Under the pieces are notes generated by a model. The model did not search any database, was not told the DNA's origin, and saw only the letters and a program-made list of their open reading frames with translations. DNA of 64,000 nt from 55-13 sp964501275 (GTDB lineage Bacteria > Armatimonadota > Fimbriimonadia > Fimbriimonadales > Fimbriimonadaceae): contig CAZCSP010000002.1 of the NCBI GenBank assembly GCA_964501275.1, forward strand, positions 140,336 to 204,335, written 5' to 3'. Both the position numbers and the translations under genes were made by a program. Positions 34,375 through 42,966 of the stretch are shown here, in pieces; the first letter of the stretch is position 1, and the number at the start of each line of letters is the position of its first letter.

Positions 34375-35184
34375 ATGTTGCGTCGTTCCTTGATTTTCGC
34401 CCTATCTGTCCTGCTCGTAGGCTGCGCGGAAGAGCGCGTCGTGGAGTCCAGCCCAGTTCCTCCCGAGCCGCCGAAAAAGGTCGTAGCAACCACTAAGCAG
34501 TTCGCCGTCCCCGTCCTGATGTACCACCGAGTGGACAACCTCACGGACCAAGAAAAGCGCAGTCCGCTCCTTCGCGATTTGACTGTGTCTCCGTCCGACT
34601 TCGAGGAGCAGGTGAAGTTTCTGGTGGAGGAGGGCTACTCGGTCTTGCTGGCAAGCGAGGTGGAACAGGCGGTGATGGAGGGTCGGGAATTGCCCGAGAA
34701 GGCAGTCTGCATCACCCTCGACGACGGCTACAAAGACAACTTCGAACAGGCCTTCCCGATCCTGCTCAAGTACCGAGTCCCGGCAACCATCTTTTTGGTG
34801 ACTAACAACTTCGGTCGCTCAAATCGGCTTAGCTGGGAAGATGTTCTTCAGATGCGTCGGGAGGCGGACTTCGGCTATGGGTCGCACACCGTCCACCACT
34901 ACGACCTCACCACCCTCAACCAGGAAAAGTTAGACTTCGAGTTGATGGAGTCCAAGCGCTTGATCGAACTGAAGATTCAGGACAAAGTGACCTCCATCGC
35001 CTATCCCGCCGGCAGCTACAACGAGTTTGTGAAGGAGCGGGCAAAAGCCGCCGGTTATCTGGCGGGTTGGAAGAAAGGCGGCGGACTGGTGACTCCTGCC
35101 GAAGACATGCTGATGTTGCCAAGAGTGCGGGTTAGCGGACGGACGAGCCTGGCGGATTTCAAGCGGAAGGTGCGGGCCGCTTAG
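34375..35184 (+). CDS. Polysaccharide deacetylase lipoprotein (NodB domain)
   Basis: The 269-aa exported lipoprotein has lipobox LLVGC (Cys 17). The NodB domain shows LMYHRVDN, TLDDGYKDN (Asp 116 base, Asp 117 metal) and metal ligands His 171 and His 175 in GSHTVHH. It removes acetyl groups from a surface glycan or peptidoglycan. Ends LPRVRVSGRTSLADFKRKV, typical of the PgaB-like N-terminal domain. Convergent with glcF across a hairpin. Confidence 0.92.
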   Translation: MLRRSLIFALSVLLVGCAEERVVESSPVPPEPPKKVVATTKQFAVPVLMYHRVDNLTDQEKRSPLLRDLTVSPSDFEEQVKFLVEEGYSVLLASEVEQAVMEGRELPEKAVCITLDDGYKDNFEQAFPILLKYRVPATIFLVTNNFGRSNRLSWEDVLQMRREADFGYGSHTVHHYDLTTLNQEKLDFELMESKRLIELKIQDKVTSIAYPAGSYNEFVKERAKAAGYLAGWKKGGGLVTPAEDMLMLPRVRVSGRTSLADFKRKVRAA

Positions 35185-35217
35185 CTCCGATTGACCCCTT
35201 TCTGTGGCGCTCTGTGT

Positions 35218-35261
35218 CCTTCGGTGGTTCTTCCAATGGAGACGTAGTGAAACCACCGAGG
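35218..35261. repeat. Hairpin between deacetylase and glcF
   Basis: CCTTCGGTGGTTC (35218-35230) pairs with GAAACCACCGAGG (35249-35261). It lies between convergent genes, so it may end both transcripts, but the CCTCGGTGGTTTC style also looks like a dispersed repeat. Confidence 0.5.
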
Positions 35262-35283
35262 GCCGCTGAGGACCGCCGAAGGT

Positions 35284-36468
35284 TCAGCTAAACGCCCGCT
35301 CCAAGACCTCCAAGGTATGCAGAACCTCGACGGTCTGCCCATGCTCTCGGGCGGCTTGGGCGATCCAGGCGTGGCAGCCGGGGTTGCCAGTCGCCACGAC
35401 GGATGCTCCCGTGGCTTCGATGTTGGCCCACTTCCGCTCCAAAAGCTCGCGGGCCATCTGGGGTTGGGCGATGTTGTAGATACCGGCGCTTCCACAGCAC
35501 ATATCGGCTTCATGGAGTTCCACCAGTTCCACCCCCGGAATCGCCTCCAGCAGTTCCCGAGGCGCGGAGCGAATCCCCTGCCCATGCGCCAGATGGCAGG
35601 CGTCGTGGTAAGTGATCCTTCCCCTGGGAGCCCCGGCATCCTGCCGGGACGCTCGTAGGAGTTTCCCTAGGCCGTGCCGATGGAGAAACTCGCAAGCATC
35701 GAAAACCCTTCCCTCATTCCCTTCTTCCCTTTCCCCATCTTTCAGCCAACTACCGCACCCCGCCGAGTTCACGATGACTGGCAGTGTTCCCGGGAACCTG
35801 GCCGTTAGGTCTTTCCGCATCGCCTTGGCCTGGCCCAGATAGCCGTTGTGGGCATGGAGGGCGCCGCAGCATCCCTGGGCAACTTCACGCACCTTGAACC
35901 CCACCCGCCGAAGCAGCCGCCGAGTCGCCTCATGAACTTGGGGATAGAGCACCCGCATGGCGCAACCCTCCAGCAGATAGACCTCGCCTTGGGTTGGGGG
36001 GAGTTGGGAGTTATCGAGCGGCGGGAAGTAGGCTTTGGCGGGTAGGGCGGGCTTCTCGGCTTCTGGAGATTGCCCGCTCAAAAGTTTGCTCAGCAACTTT
36101 GGGATTCGTTTGCCCGGGAGAAGGCGGCCTAGTTGGAGTTGGATTCGGAGGAGGTTGGGCCTGGTCATGCCGGTCAGCAGGGCCTTCTTCGGCAGGCTCT
36201 TCCCTACCCTGTCCCGAGCCATCTCGAATATTTCGCCGTACTTGACCCCGCTTGGGCAGGCCGTGGTGCAGGCCAGGCAGCCGAGGCACTGGTCGATATG
36301 AGGCTTCGCATCCTCCCACCCGATCTGCCCCTCTTCTGCGCTCCGCACCAGGTAGATGCGGCCCCGGGGGGACTCGGTCTCTTCGCCAGTGACCACAAAC
36401 GTAGGGCAACTCTCCAGGCAGAACCCGCACCGGATGCACTGGGTGGTGAGGTCGGTGAGGTGGCTCAT
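35284..36468 (-). CDS. glcF: Glycolate oxidase iron-sulfur subunit
   Basis: The 394-aa subunit passes electrons from the flavin subunits to the respiratory chain. It has two 4Fe-4S motifs, CIRCGFCLESCP and CLGCLACTTACP, then two CCG domains (GCCGALHAHNGY, CCGSAGIYNIAQP). Around residue 290 about 11 residues (ASRQDAGAP) come from a REP-like hairpin inserted in frame (35626-35660). ATG 36468 is preferred; the upstream frame is repeat-rich. The 389-bp gap to glcE is filled with repeats, unusual for this operon. Confidence 0.92.
   Translation of the reverse strand: MSHLTDLTTQCIRCGFCLESCPTFVVTGEETESPRGRIYLVRSAEEGQIGWEDAKPHIDQCLGCLACTTACPSGVKYGEIFEMARDRVGKSLPKKALLTGMTRPNLLRIQLQLGRLLPGKRIPKLLSKLLSGQSPEAEKPALPAKAYFPPLDNSQLPPTQGEVYLLEGCAMRVLYPQVHEATRRLLRRVGFKVREVAQGCCGALHAHNGYLGQAKAMRKDLTARFPGTLPVIVNSAGCGSWLKDGEREEGNEGRVFDACEFLHRHGLGKLLRASRQDAGAPRGRITYHDACHLAHGQGIRSAPRELLEAIPGVELVELHEADMCCGSAGIYNIAQPQMARELLERKWANIEATGASVVATGNPGCHAWIAQAAREHGQTVEVLHTLEVLERAFS
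35626..35660 (-). repeat. Single REP hairpin inserted in frame in glcF
   Basis: CCCGGCATCCTGCCGGG is a perfect hairpin (35632-35648) and the flanking GAGC and GCTC extend it. It encodes RQDAGAP on the minus strand between KLLR and RGRITYHDACH. The central ATCCTG matches loops of the glcD hairpins at 38373-38414. Confidence 0.65.
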
Positions 36469-36572
36469 GGGGATTGCTCGATTGCTTAATTGCTGGATTG
36501 CTGGATTGACCGCCCCGTAGACCCCGGATGGTTCGGGGCTGTTGCGTTGTGTGTCCACCCCTTTGTCCTTCG

Positions 36573-36648
36573 CGGTTCTTTGCGATCTTTGCGACTTTGC
36601 GTGAGTTCAAAAAAGGTCTCGCAAAGACGCAAAGCCCGCAAAGAGCCG
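36573..36648. repeat. TTTGCG hairpin repeat (family B) in the glc operon
   Basis: GGTTCTTTGCGATCTTTGCG and following bases to 36605 face CTCGCAAAGACGCAAAGCCC (36618-36637) and on to 36648. Same family and loop as 27113-27176. Confidence 0.7.
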
Positions 36649-36804
36649 CAAGGCAACACACCATGAAACACCCCCGTTCGTGCCGGGGCGGGAGCCTGGG
36701 GTTTGCTCCCCTTCCTCCATTTCCCGGGATCAAAACTGGGCGAAGGGGTTGGGGGATGGAGGTTCCGCGCATCGTCTGTCCAAGCCATCGGCTGATACAA
36801 GAAT

Positions 36805-36852
36805 CCACGACCGGGACGGTCGTGGAAACCATGGGCGGGACGCCCATGCCAC
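36805..36852. repeat. Stand-alone REPIN of the RAYT family (family A)
   Basis: Two tandem hairpins: CACGACCGGGACGGTCGTG and CATGGGCGGGACGCCCATG, ended by CCAC. The outer 29 nt (36824-36852) equal the ends of the RAYT element at 5953-5981 and 6678-6706. It lies between glcE and glcF, about 30 kb from the transposase. Confidence 0.8.
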
Positions 36853-36856
36853 GGGC

Positions 36857-37741
36857 TCACATGAACCCCCATTCGCCGGGGTTCAGCTTGTGGGTGGGGT
36901 CGAATATCTGCTTGGCCCGTTTCATGAGTTTGATTAGGGTCGGGTCGTCGATCTGGAAATTCTTTTCCCCACATCCGGATCGAATAAGCCAGTCGCCTGG
37001 GAACCGAGGGAGTTCGCGATCCACAGAAAGCCAAGCCAGGATCGTGCTCGACTTTGGCAGACCCAACGCGTAGAACTGGCAGGCGTTCTTCCAGGCATCA
37101 GCATAGTGTTGGTGCGGGACGCGGTGAAAGCAGAGATGATCGGACGCACTACGCGCCACGCCCCAATTGCTGTCCGTGTCCCACTTTGGTACAGCCTCTA
37201 TCGGATAAGTTCGCAGGATTACTTCAGCAACGATCCCAAGCGAGCCACGGGCTCCTACGAAAAGCTTGTGGACGTCGTAGCCAGCAACGCTCTTCACGGC
37301 GTGGCTTCCAGACTTACAAATCGTTCCATCGGCAAGCACGACGGTCATGCCGAGAATCCAGTCGCGCCAACTACCGCAGTCGCCTTCGGAGAAGTGAGGC
37401 AAATTGATCGACAAACTCCCCCCGATGGTTCCGATGTCCACCCTTGTTTGGAATCCCTCGTAGAGGTTGCTGAACGGAATGCACTGCCCGTGTTTTTCTA
37501 GTTCTCGACCGATGTCGCATCGTCGGGTTCCGGCTTTGACTTTGACAACCTGGTCTTGAGGGCTGAAATCGACCAAGCCTTGTAAGCCCTCCATGCAGAG
37601 CGTCGCGCAATCCTCTGTTGAAAGCGAAGTTCGATTGGAAAACGCTTTTAGCGAGTTCGTTCCGACCAAGAGGAATTTTGCTTCCTGCTGAACCAGTTCG
37701 GAGACTTCTTCAACCGATGTTGGTTTGTAGCTCCTACTCAC
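36857..37741 (-). CDS. glcE: Glycolate oxidase FAD-binding subunit, GlcE-like
   Basis: The 294-aa FAD-binding type-4 (PCMH) protein starts with GTG in a GTGA overlap with the glcD stop. Motifs: FLLVGTNSLKAF, VKAGTRRCDIGRELEKHGQCIPF, VDIGTIGGSLSINLPHF and GSHAVKSVAGYDVHKLFVGARGSLGIVAEV, which place the FAD. It ends DPTHKLNPGEW. Shorter than typical GlcE by about 50 residues at the N-terminus side. Works with glcD and glcF to oxidise glycolate to glyoxylate at the membrane. Confidence 0.85.
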   Translation of the reverse strand: MSRSYKPTSVEEVSELVQQEAKFLLVGTNSLKAFSNRTSLSTEDCATLCMEGLQGLVDFSPQDQVVKVKAGTRRCDIGRELEKHGQCIPFSNLYEGFQTRVDIGTIGGSLSINLPHFSEGDCGSWRDWILGMTVVLADGTICKSGSHAVKSVAGYDVHKLFVGARGSLGIVAEVILRTYPIEAVPKWDTDSNWGVARSASDHLCFHRVPHQHYADAWKNACQFYALGLPKSSTILAWLSVDRELPRFPGDWLIRSGCGEKNFQIDDPTLIKLMKRAKQIFDPTHKLNPGEWGFM

Positions 37742-39420
37742 CACGCCACCCCGCGCCAACGCTTCTTGTGCTCCACGCAACTCTTGTCGGTCGGCAGGAC
37801 CTTGCAGGGGTTGCAGAGGTCGCCGTCGTTGAAAATCTGCTTCGCCATCGCTTGCAGGCGCAGGTCGTCGGGGGTGAACATGAGGGGGAGGAGGTCCTGT
37901 TTCTCCACCCCGATCCCGTGCTCGCCCGTCACGCTGCCCCCAAGTTCCACACACCGACGCACAATCTCCTCACCGGCCTCTACCACCGCTTTCACTTGGT
38001 TCGGGTCGCGGTCGTTGAAGTAGAAGCAGGGGTGCAGATTGCCGTCGCCGGCGTGGAAGAGGTTGGCGACGTTCACTCCATGCTTGGCGGCGACCTCATA
38101 GACGAAATCCAGCATCTCGGGAAGCTTGGAGCGGGGGATGACGCCGTCGTGGGTCATGATGGAGGGAGCCAGACGGCCCATCGCCCCGACTCCCTTCTTC
38201 CGGGCGTGCCAGAGCTTTTGGCGTTCGGCTTCATTCTGGGCAATGCTGATCTCGATGGCGTTGTGGGCTTGGCAGATAGCTGCGACCTTGGCGATCTCCT
38301 GCTTGGCCGTGGCATGAGCAGCCTGCTCATGCGTCCCATGACCTGCCAGGTCATGGTCTGGGAGCTTAGTAGCATGGGCATCCTGCCCATGTGTACCAAG
38401 ACCATCCTGGTCTTGCTCTGGGAGGTTGGATGAAGGAGTAGACGGCTTATCTCCAATCTGGGTATCCACAACCTGGAAGGTTGTGGGACCCATGGACAGG
38501 ATGTCCATGCTACAAGCCGGTTCCACGACCTGGCAGGTCGTGGGACGCATGGGCAGGCTGCCCATGCCACTATCGCACTCTACCAACAGCAGGGCCATGG
38601 TCCCCTCGGGGTACTTCAACCCAAACGCGGCTTCCAACGCCACCAGAATCCCCCGGTCCATCATCTCCAGGGCCGCCGGAATCACTCCCGAGGCGATGAT
38701 CTCGGCGACCGTCTCCGTCGCATCGCGGATCGTGGGAAAGGCGATCAGGGCGGTCTCTACGGCGACGGGTAGAGGTGTCAACTTCACCCAGGCCTCGGTC
38801 ACCAAGCCCACCGTTCCCTCCGACCCCACGATCAGCGAGACAAAATCGAACCCCGGCCCTCCCGGAACCTTCCCGCCAAGCTCCAGAATCTCCCCCTCGG
38901 GATCGACCATGGTTACGCCCAAGATGTGCTGGGCGGTGACGCCGTACTTCAGCGTGTGAGGCCCGCCCGCATTCTCGGCGATATTGCCGCCGAGCGTGGA
39001 AACCGACTGGGAAGAGGGGTCGGGGGCGAAGTGGAGGCCTTGGTCTTTCACTGCATCGGAGAGGCGCTTGTTGGCAATCCCGGCTTGGGCCTTCAGGCAT
39101 CGATTCGGGATGTCGATCTCCAGGATTTGGTTCATCCGCTTGGTGGAGACCACTACCCCGCCCTTTGCGGGCAAGGCTCCGCCACTCAGCCCCGTCCCGG
39201 CACCCCGACCCGTGAACGGAACCTGGTTCGCCACGCACCACTTCACCACCGCCGCGACTTGGTCGGTGGTTTCGGGGAGCACAATGCACATCGGCTTGGA
39301 TCGGTCCACCGAGTAGGCGTCGCAGTCGTAGGCTCTTTGCGCGGCAGGGCCGGACAGCACTTGCTCGGGCAAGAGGATTCGCCCGAGTTCCGACACCATC
39401 GTGGATTCGGACACCGCCAT
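37738..39420 (-). CDS. glcD: Glycolate oxidase subunit GlcD with an in-frame REPIN array
   Basis: FAD-linked oxidase of 560 aa, about 88 longer than usual. FAD-binding N-terminus: VPFTGRGAGTGLSGGALPAKGG, STLGGNIAENAGGPHTLKYGVT, VSLIVGSEGTVGLVTEA. C-terminal cap: NLFHAGDGNLHPCFYFND and GSVTGEHGIGVEK. Between ALLLVECD and AKQEIAKVAAIC the extra 88 residues (GMGSLPMRPTTCQVV and similar) are translated REPIN hairpins at 38309-38570. No stop or shift results. The site is where other GlcD proteins have a surface loop, so activity may survive. First gene of glcDEF. Confidence 0.93.
   Translation of the reverse strand: MAVSESTMVSELGRILLPEQVLSGPAAQRAYDCDAYSVDRSKPMCIVLPETTDQVAAVVKWCVANQVPFTGRGAGTGLSGGALPAKGGVVVSTKRMNQILEIDIPNRCLKAQAGIANKRLSDAVKDQGLHFAPDPSSQSVSTLGGNIAENAGGPHTLKYGVTAQHILGVTMVDPEGEILELGGKVPGGPGFDFVSLIVGSEGTVGLVTEAWVKLTPLPVAVETALIAFPTIRDATETVAEIIASGVIPAALEMMDRGILVALEAAFGLKYPEGTMALLLVECDSGMGSLPMRPTTCQVVEPACSMDILSMGPTTFQVVDTQIGDKPSTPSSNLPEQDQDGLGTHGQDAHATKLPDHDLAGHGTHEQAAHATAKQEIAKVAAICQAHNAIEISIAQNEAERQKLWHARKKGVGAMGRLAPSIMTHDGVIPRSKLPEMLDFVYEVAAKHGVNVANLFHAGDGNLHPCFYFNDRDPNQVKAVVEAGEEIVRRCVELGGSVTGEHGIGVEKQDLLPLMFTPDDLRLQAMAKQIFNDGDLCNPCKVLPTDKSCVEHKKRWRGVAW
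38309..38570 (-). repeat. Array of four REPINs (eight hairpins) inside glcD
   Basis: Eight hairpins at 38313-38331, 38337-38355, 38373-38391, 38398-38414, 38467-38485, 38491-38509, 38524-38542 and 38548-38566. Examples: CATGGGCAGGCTGCCCATG, CACGACCTGGCAGGTCGTG. Arm sequences differ but each stays self-complementary. The block starts GTGGCATG and ends CATGCCAC, and its two halves are inverted around 38415-38466. With one base on each side it is 264 nt, a multiple of three. Confidence 0.85.
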
Positions 39421-39457
39421 TTCTCAAGTATGCCTTAGCGGTACCCTTTTGAAAGCC

Positions 39458-40045
39458 ATGTCACGCCTCCTGGAACTCCTCCCGCTCGATGTGGTCGCCG
39501 CCGCTCCAGAGCTACTGGGTTGGAGGCTAAGGCGAGGCGAGTTGGAAGCGAGGATCGTAGAAGTGGAGGCCTATCGAGGCTCCGACGACCCTGCCGCACA
39601 TGGCTTTGGCAAAACCAAGATGAAGAACATGGCGATGTTCGGTCCACCGGGCCATGCCTATGTCTACTTCAACTACGGTTGCCACTGGATGCTGAACCTG
39701 GTCGCTCATGCCGAAGGCGACCCCTGTGCGATCTTGATCCGGGCAGCGGAGCCTATCTACGGGTTGGAGACTTTTCGCGAGAGGCGGCCCAAGGCGAAAC
39801 GCGAGGAAGACCTTCTGTCGGGTCCGGGCAAGTTGGCAGCAGCGTTCGACATCACTTCGGCCGACAACGGGCTTCCCCTGCTCGCTCCTCAAAGCCCGCT
39901 CCAGCTTTTACCGCCCGATGAGCCGGTTCAGGAAGTTCTGATCGGCACGAGAATCGGCATCGCCGAAGGCAAAGCCCACGACCGGCCTTGGCGATTCATC
40001 GACCGGGAGCGGCTGAGGTGGGCGTCCAAGCCTTGGCCCCGGTAG
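39458..40045 (+). CDS. DNA-3-methyladenine glycosylase (AAG/MPG family)
   Basis: The 195-aa base-excision repair enzyme removes alkylated purines. Signatures: ARIVEVEAYRGSDDPAAHG (catalytic Glu), HAYVYFNYGCHWMLNLVA (Tyr intercalation region), GPGKLAAAFDIT near the C-terminus. ATG 39458 gives the family-length protein; the frame upstream lies in the glcD promoter region. Divergent from glcD. Confidence 0.93.
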   Translation: MSRLLELLPLDVVAAAPELLGWRLRRGELEARIVEVEAYRGSDDPAAHGFGKTKMKNMAMFGPPGHAYVYFNYGCHWMLNLVAHAEGDPCAILIRAAEPIYGLETFRERRPKAKREEDLLSGPGKLAAAFDITSADNGLPLLAPQSPLQLLPPDEPVQEVLIGTRIGIAEGKAHDRPWRFIDRERLRWASKPWPR

Positions 40046-40126
40046 AGGACACCAGACGGCGGCACAATGCATCCGCCGCCTACAAGTTGTGTGCGATTTT
40101 CGATTTCCAGCAAGACCTCAGCACGA

Positions 40127-42364
40127 TCATCTGGAGTCTACACGGTGCTTACCCGCTTTCAACTCTTGGTTCTTACCCCGCCACTCAAAGGTCGCGGGGA
40201 TTGGGGTTTCGATTTCAAACTTGCCGCCTTCGTAGGCCACCCGCAAATCCCCATCCAAATGCGCGATCCGGGCGTCGAATCGTTTTAGGGAACCTGGATT
40301 GGGGGCGATTCGGGCTTTCTTCCACCCATGCTCGATGCTGGTGACCCCGGCCACGATCTGGAAGAATCCGAGGATCGGGTGGGCGGACCAGGCGTGGCAA
40401 TCGCTCCTTACCGGCGGCGGATTCTCGGCAAAAGTGGTGAGGTTCTCCTCGATCATCTCTCGCCAGGGCTCCAACTCCTTCATATAGTCGGCAATGCCCA
40501 TGGTGAGGTGCTTGTAGTAGCTAAAGTAGTAAGTGCATCGGGCGGCTTTGGCCTTGTCCAGCGCCTCGTAGGGCCAGGGGTCGACGGAAACGCCCAGCCT
40601 CTGCTGAATCAGCCGATAAACCGCCTCCGACTGCTCGCAGGGAACCCAGTCGGGGTCATTCCGGTGCCGCACCAGGCCATCCACTTTCTCAACCTGGGGA
40701 AGGATGTAGTTCGCCAGAGCCTGGATGCGGCGAGGATCGGTCTTGCCCGGGATGTCCAGGTTGATCTCGGTTCCCAAATGGGCCAGATAGAGGGTCAGCA
40801 GGTTCACCGTCGCCCGAGCCCCGCCCGGAGGTGTTCCATGCCACTCCCGAACCCAGTCGGCGAAGCACCAGAAGGTGCGGTCGATGGGTTCAGAACTGAG
40901 GCGGTTGTAGGCGTTGGCCACGTCCAATCCTTCGGAGTCGATCGGATCGTCGTCCTCGGGATCGGGAGTCCAGACGCGGTCGTAGAGCCGCTGATCCTGC
41001 CTCATTAGCACCCACCACAGGCTGAACGGTGGGATGACCTGCGGCTGCCGGTCGGGGTAGCGGCTTCGGGTGAGTCCGTTGGACATTCTGGACCAGCCAA
41101 GGGTCTCCACCGCATTCCTCGTAAGGTCGCGGTCCTTGCCCAGGTAGTAGCCGATCAAGGCTTGGATGCGAGTGTCGCCCACGTATTGAAGCTGTTCGTA
41201 GTAGGGGCAGTCGAAGTAAGTCTCCCCGGCGCACCGCTGAGCGGTCCGCACCGAGACCTCCCAGATTTTGCTCACGCTCGGATCGTCGCACTCAAAGCTG
41301 GAGTCCTCTTGGAGCGGGTAGCCGGTTTCGACGGCGGCTAAACCGTGCAAGGTGCAGTCGCCCGAGGCCTCCACAAGAACGTAGCGGAAAGTCCGCCACC
41401 AGAGGGGCTCAAAGGTGCAGGCGCCCTCACCCAAAACCAACTTGTCCTGGTAACCACGCACGATGCGATCCTTCACCACCGACCGATCCCGCCGCTCCGC
41501 ATTCTCCCAGGGCGATTTTTCCTCCGAAGGCCAGGGGCCTTCGCTGTAGGTGACCATGATCTCCGTTCCCGGCGTCCCACTGAGTTGGAAACGCGGGTAG
41601 GCGCAGAGAAGCTCCTCAAAGTCCAACAGAAGCTTGTCGCCCGATTTCAGGACCAGATCGGGGGCCAAGGGCTGTCTCTCCGCGCCGACGCCCGTATCTC
41701 CCACAAATCCCCGCCGCGTCACAGGAGGTTGGGACCGGAGGCGGTAATCCATAAATGGGATCGAGCGCGGCACCAGGTTCCAGGGAGTCGAATCCCCATC
41801 CCCCCGATCCTTGGCCCCCGAGATCACGTGCTGCTTCCTCCACTTGAGGTCGCCATAGGCGGGGTTCATGGCGTCGGGATGCTGGCGGCCGTCGATGATC
41901 TCCCCGGGACCGATGTCGGTATAGAACTGCTGAATCCCCTCGCGCATCATCCGGAAATCCCACCCCTCCAACCGCGCCACTTCCCAGTCGCCGGGAGTAT
42001 TTAGGTGGGGCAGGGAGTCGCCGAGGATGCTCAATAGGAACCCGGTCCGCGCCGAGACCTGGGCCATCGGAGCCAGCCAGCCGAAATTCCAAACCACCGC
42101 CACAATCTCGTTTTGCCCCGGCTTCAGCCGCTCGCCCAAGTCGATGGTCTCGTAGAACCAATGCAGAATGTCCCCCCGCTGCGGCCCAAAGGCGACCATC
42201 TCGCCGTTCACATAGAGCTTGTAGCGGTTGTCGGCACTGACCCGCGCGAGAAGCGTTTCTGGGATGTCATCGAAATTGAAGCGATTCCGAAAGACGAAGA
42301 CTCCCAAATCTTGCCGGGGGTCGTATTCAAACCCAATCCATCGGGCGTTCCACTGCGAGGGCAT
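40127..42364 (-). CDS. Alpha-L-rhamnosidase-like glycoside hydrolase (GH78-like)
   Basis: The 745-aa protein begins with a beta-sandwich (WNARWIGFEYDPRQDLGVFVFRNRF; VSADNRYKLYVNGEMVAFGP), then the helical barrel with AGETYFDCPYYEQLQYVGDTRIQALI, where GH78 enzymes keep acidic catalytic residues (E and D), and later SEAVYRLIQQRL and SDCHAWSAHPILGFFQIVAGV. No signal peptide is seen, so it may act on imported oligosaccharides. ATG 42364 is used; the longer frame overlaps the promoter of the lipoprotein gene. Confidence 0.82.
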   Translation of the reverse strand: MPSQWNARWIGFEYDPRQDLGVFVFRNRFNFDDIPETLLARVSADNRYKLYVNGEMVAFGPQRGDILHWFYETIDLGERLKPGQNEIVAVVWNFGWLAPMAQVSARTGFLLSILGDSLPHLNTPGDWEVARLEGWDFRMMREGIQQFYTDIGPGEIIDGRQHPDAMNPAYGDLKWRKQHVISGAKDRGDGDSTPWNLVPRSIPFMDYRLRSQPPVTRRGFVGDTGVGAERQPLAPDLVLKSGDKLLLDFEELLCAYPRFQLSGTPGTEIMVTYSEGPWPSEEKSPWENAERRDRSVVKDRIVRGYQDKLVLGEGACTFEPLWWRTFRYVLVEASGDCTLHGLAAVETGYPLQEDSSFECDDPSVSKIWEVSVRTAQRCAGETYFDCPYYEQLQYVGDTRIQALIGYYLGKDRDLTRNAVETLGWSRMSNGLTRSRYPDRQPQVIPPFSLWWVLMRQDQRLYDRVWTPDPEDDDPIDSEGLDVANAYNRLSSEPIDRTFWCFADWVREWHGTPPGGARATVNLLTLYLAHLGTEINLDIPGKTDPRRIQALANYILPQVEKVDGLVRHRNDPDWVPCEQSEAVYRLIQQRLGVSVDPWPYEALDKAKAARCTYYFSYYKHLTMGIADYMKELEPWREMIEENLTTFAENPPPVRSDCHAWSAHPILGFFQIVAGVTSIEHGWKKARIAPNPGSLKRFDARIAHLDGDLRVAYEGGKFEIETPIPATFEWRGKNQELKAGKHRVDSR

Positions 42365-42429
42365 ACCGCTATTCTGCACGAAGTCTCCGTCCCGCAACCC
42401 CCGTCGCTTCTTGCCGTATCCTATTGCGT

Positions 42430-42966
42430 ATGAAGCGTTTGGCTCTTTTGGTCCCCTTGGCTCTGGCCCTCGGCTGCAACGACCGCGATCAGACGGATGT
42501 GAAGATCAATGCGGCGGTTGCCTTGGCCTCGGCAAAGGAAGCGGTCTCCACAGCTTGGAACTCGGCAATGAAGGAAGCCGGAAAGGTCTCCGCTTCCTCC
42601 AGCAAAGCCGCCCTGGAGCAGGCAAAGACGCAAACCGAGCGGCTTCAAAAGGAACTGGGCAAGATCGAGGTCAAGAGTCCGCTCACCGAAGCCCAGATGA
42701 AAGCGGCCAAAGAGCAGATGGCCAAGATTCAGGCGGCAATGAACCTGAAGAACCTGCGCGAGCAGTCGGAACAGGCGGTCGCCAACGCCATGGCAACGGG
42801 CAAGATCGCAGAGCAGCAGTACGAACAAGCCAGCCAAGCCCTGGCCCGGATCGACGCGGGTTATCGGGATTTAAAGGCCAAGCTGGATTCTGCCCAATCG
42901 ATGTACGATCAGGCTTCAGCGGCGCTCAATAACGCAGTGGCGAAGGTTCGGGAGTTGGGTTCCTAG
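42430..42966 (+). CDS. Small lipoprotein with coiled coil
   Basis: The 178-aa product has a lipoprotein signal with lipobox LALGC (Cys 16). The rest is Ala/Lys/Glu/Gln-rich and predicted as long alpha-helical coiled coil (ALEQAKTQTERLQKELGKIEV). No enzyme motif. It overlaps the convergent hypothetical gene by 4 nt. A structural envelope role is plausible but unproven. Confidence 0.75.
   Translation: MKRLALLVPLALALGCNDRDQTDVKINAAVALASAKEAVSTAWNSAMKEAGKVSASSSKAALEQAKTQTERLQKELGKIEVKSPLTEAQMKAAKEQMAKIQAAMNLKNLREQSEQAVANAMATGKIAEQQYEQASQALARIDAGYRDLKAKLDSAQSMYDQASAALNNAVAKVRELGS

Noticed and set aside
34298..34489. Longer start for the membrane spermidine-synthase-like gene
   Set aside because: The extra residues are basic, non-membrane and overlap the signal peptide of the divergent deacetylase.
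38309..38570. CRISPR array inside glcD
   Set aside because: The units are palindromes with varying arms and no constant direct repeat or spacer length; no cas genes are present.
37738..39420. glcD as a pseudogene because of the inserted repeats
   Set aside because: There is no stop or frameshift and all FAD-binding and C-terminal motifs are intact, so it is treated as a coding gene with an insertion.
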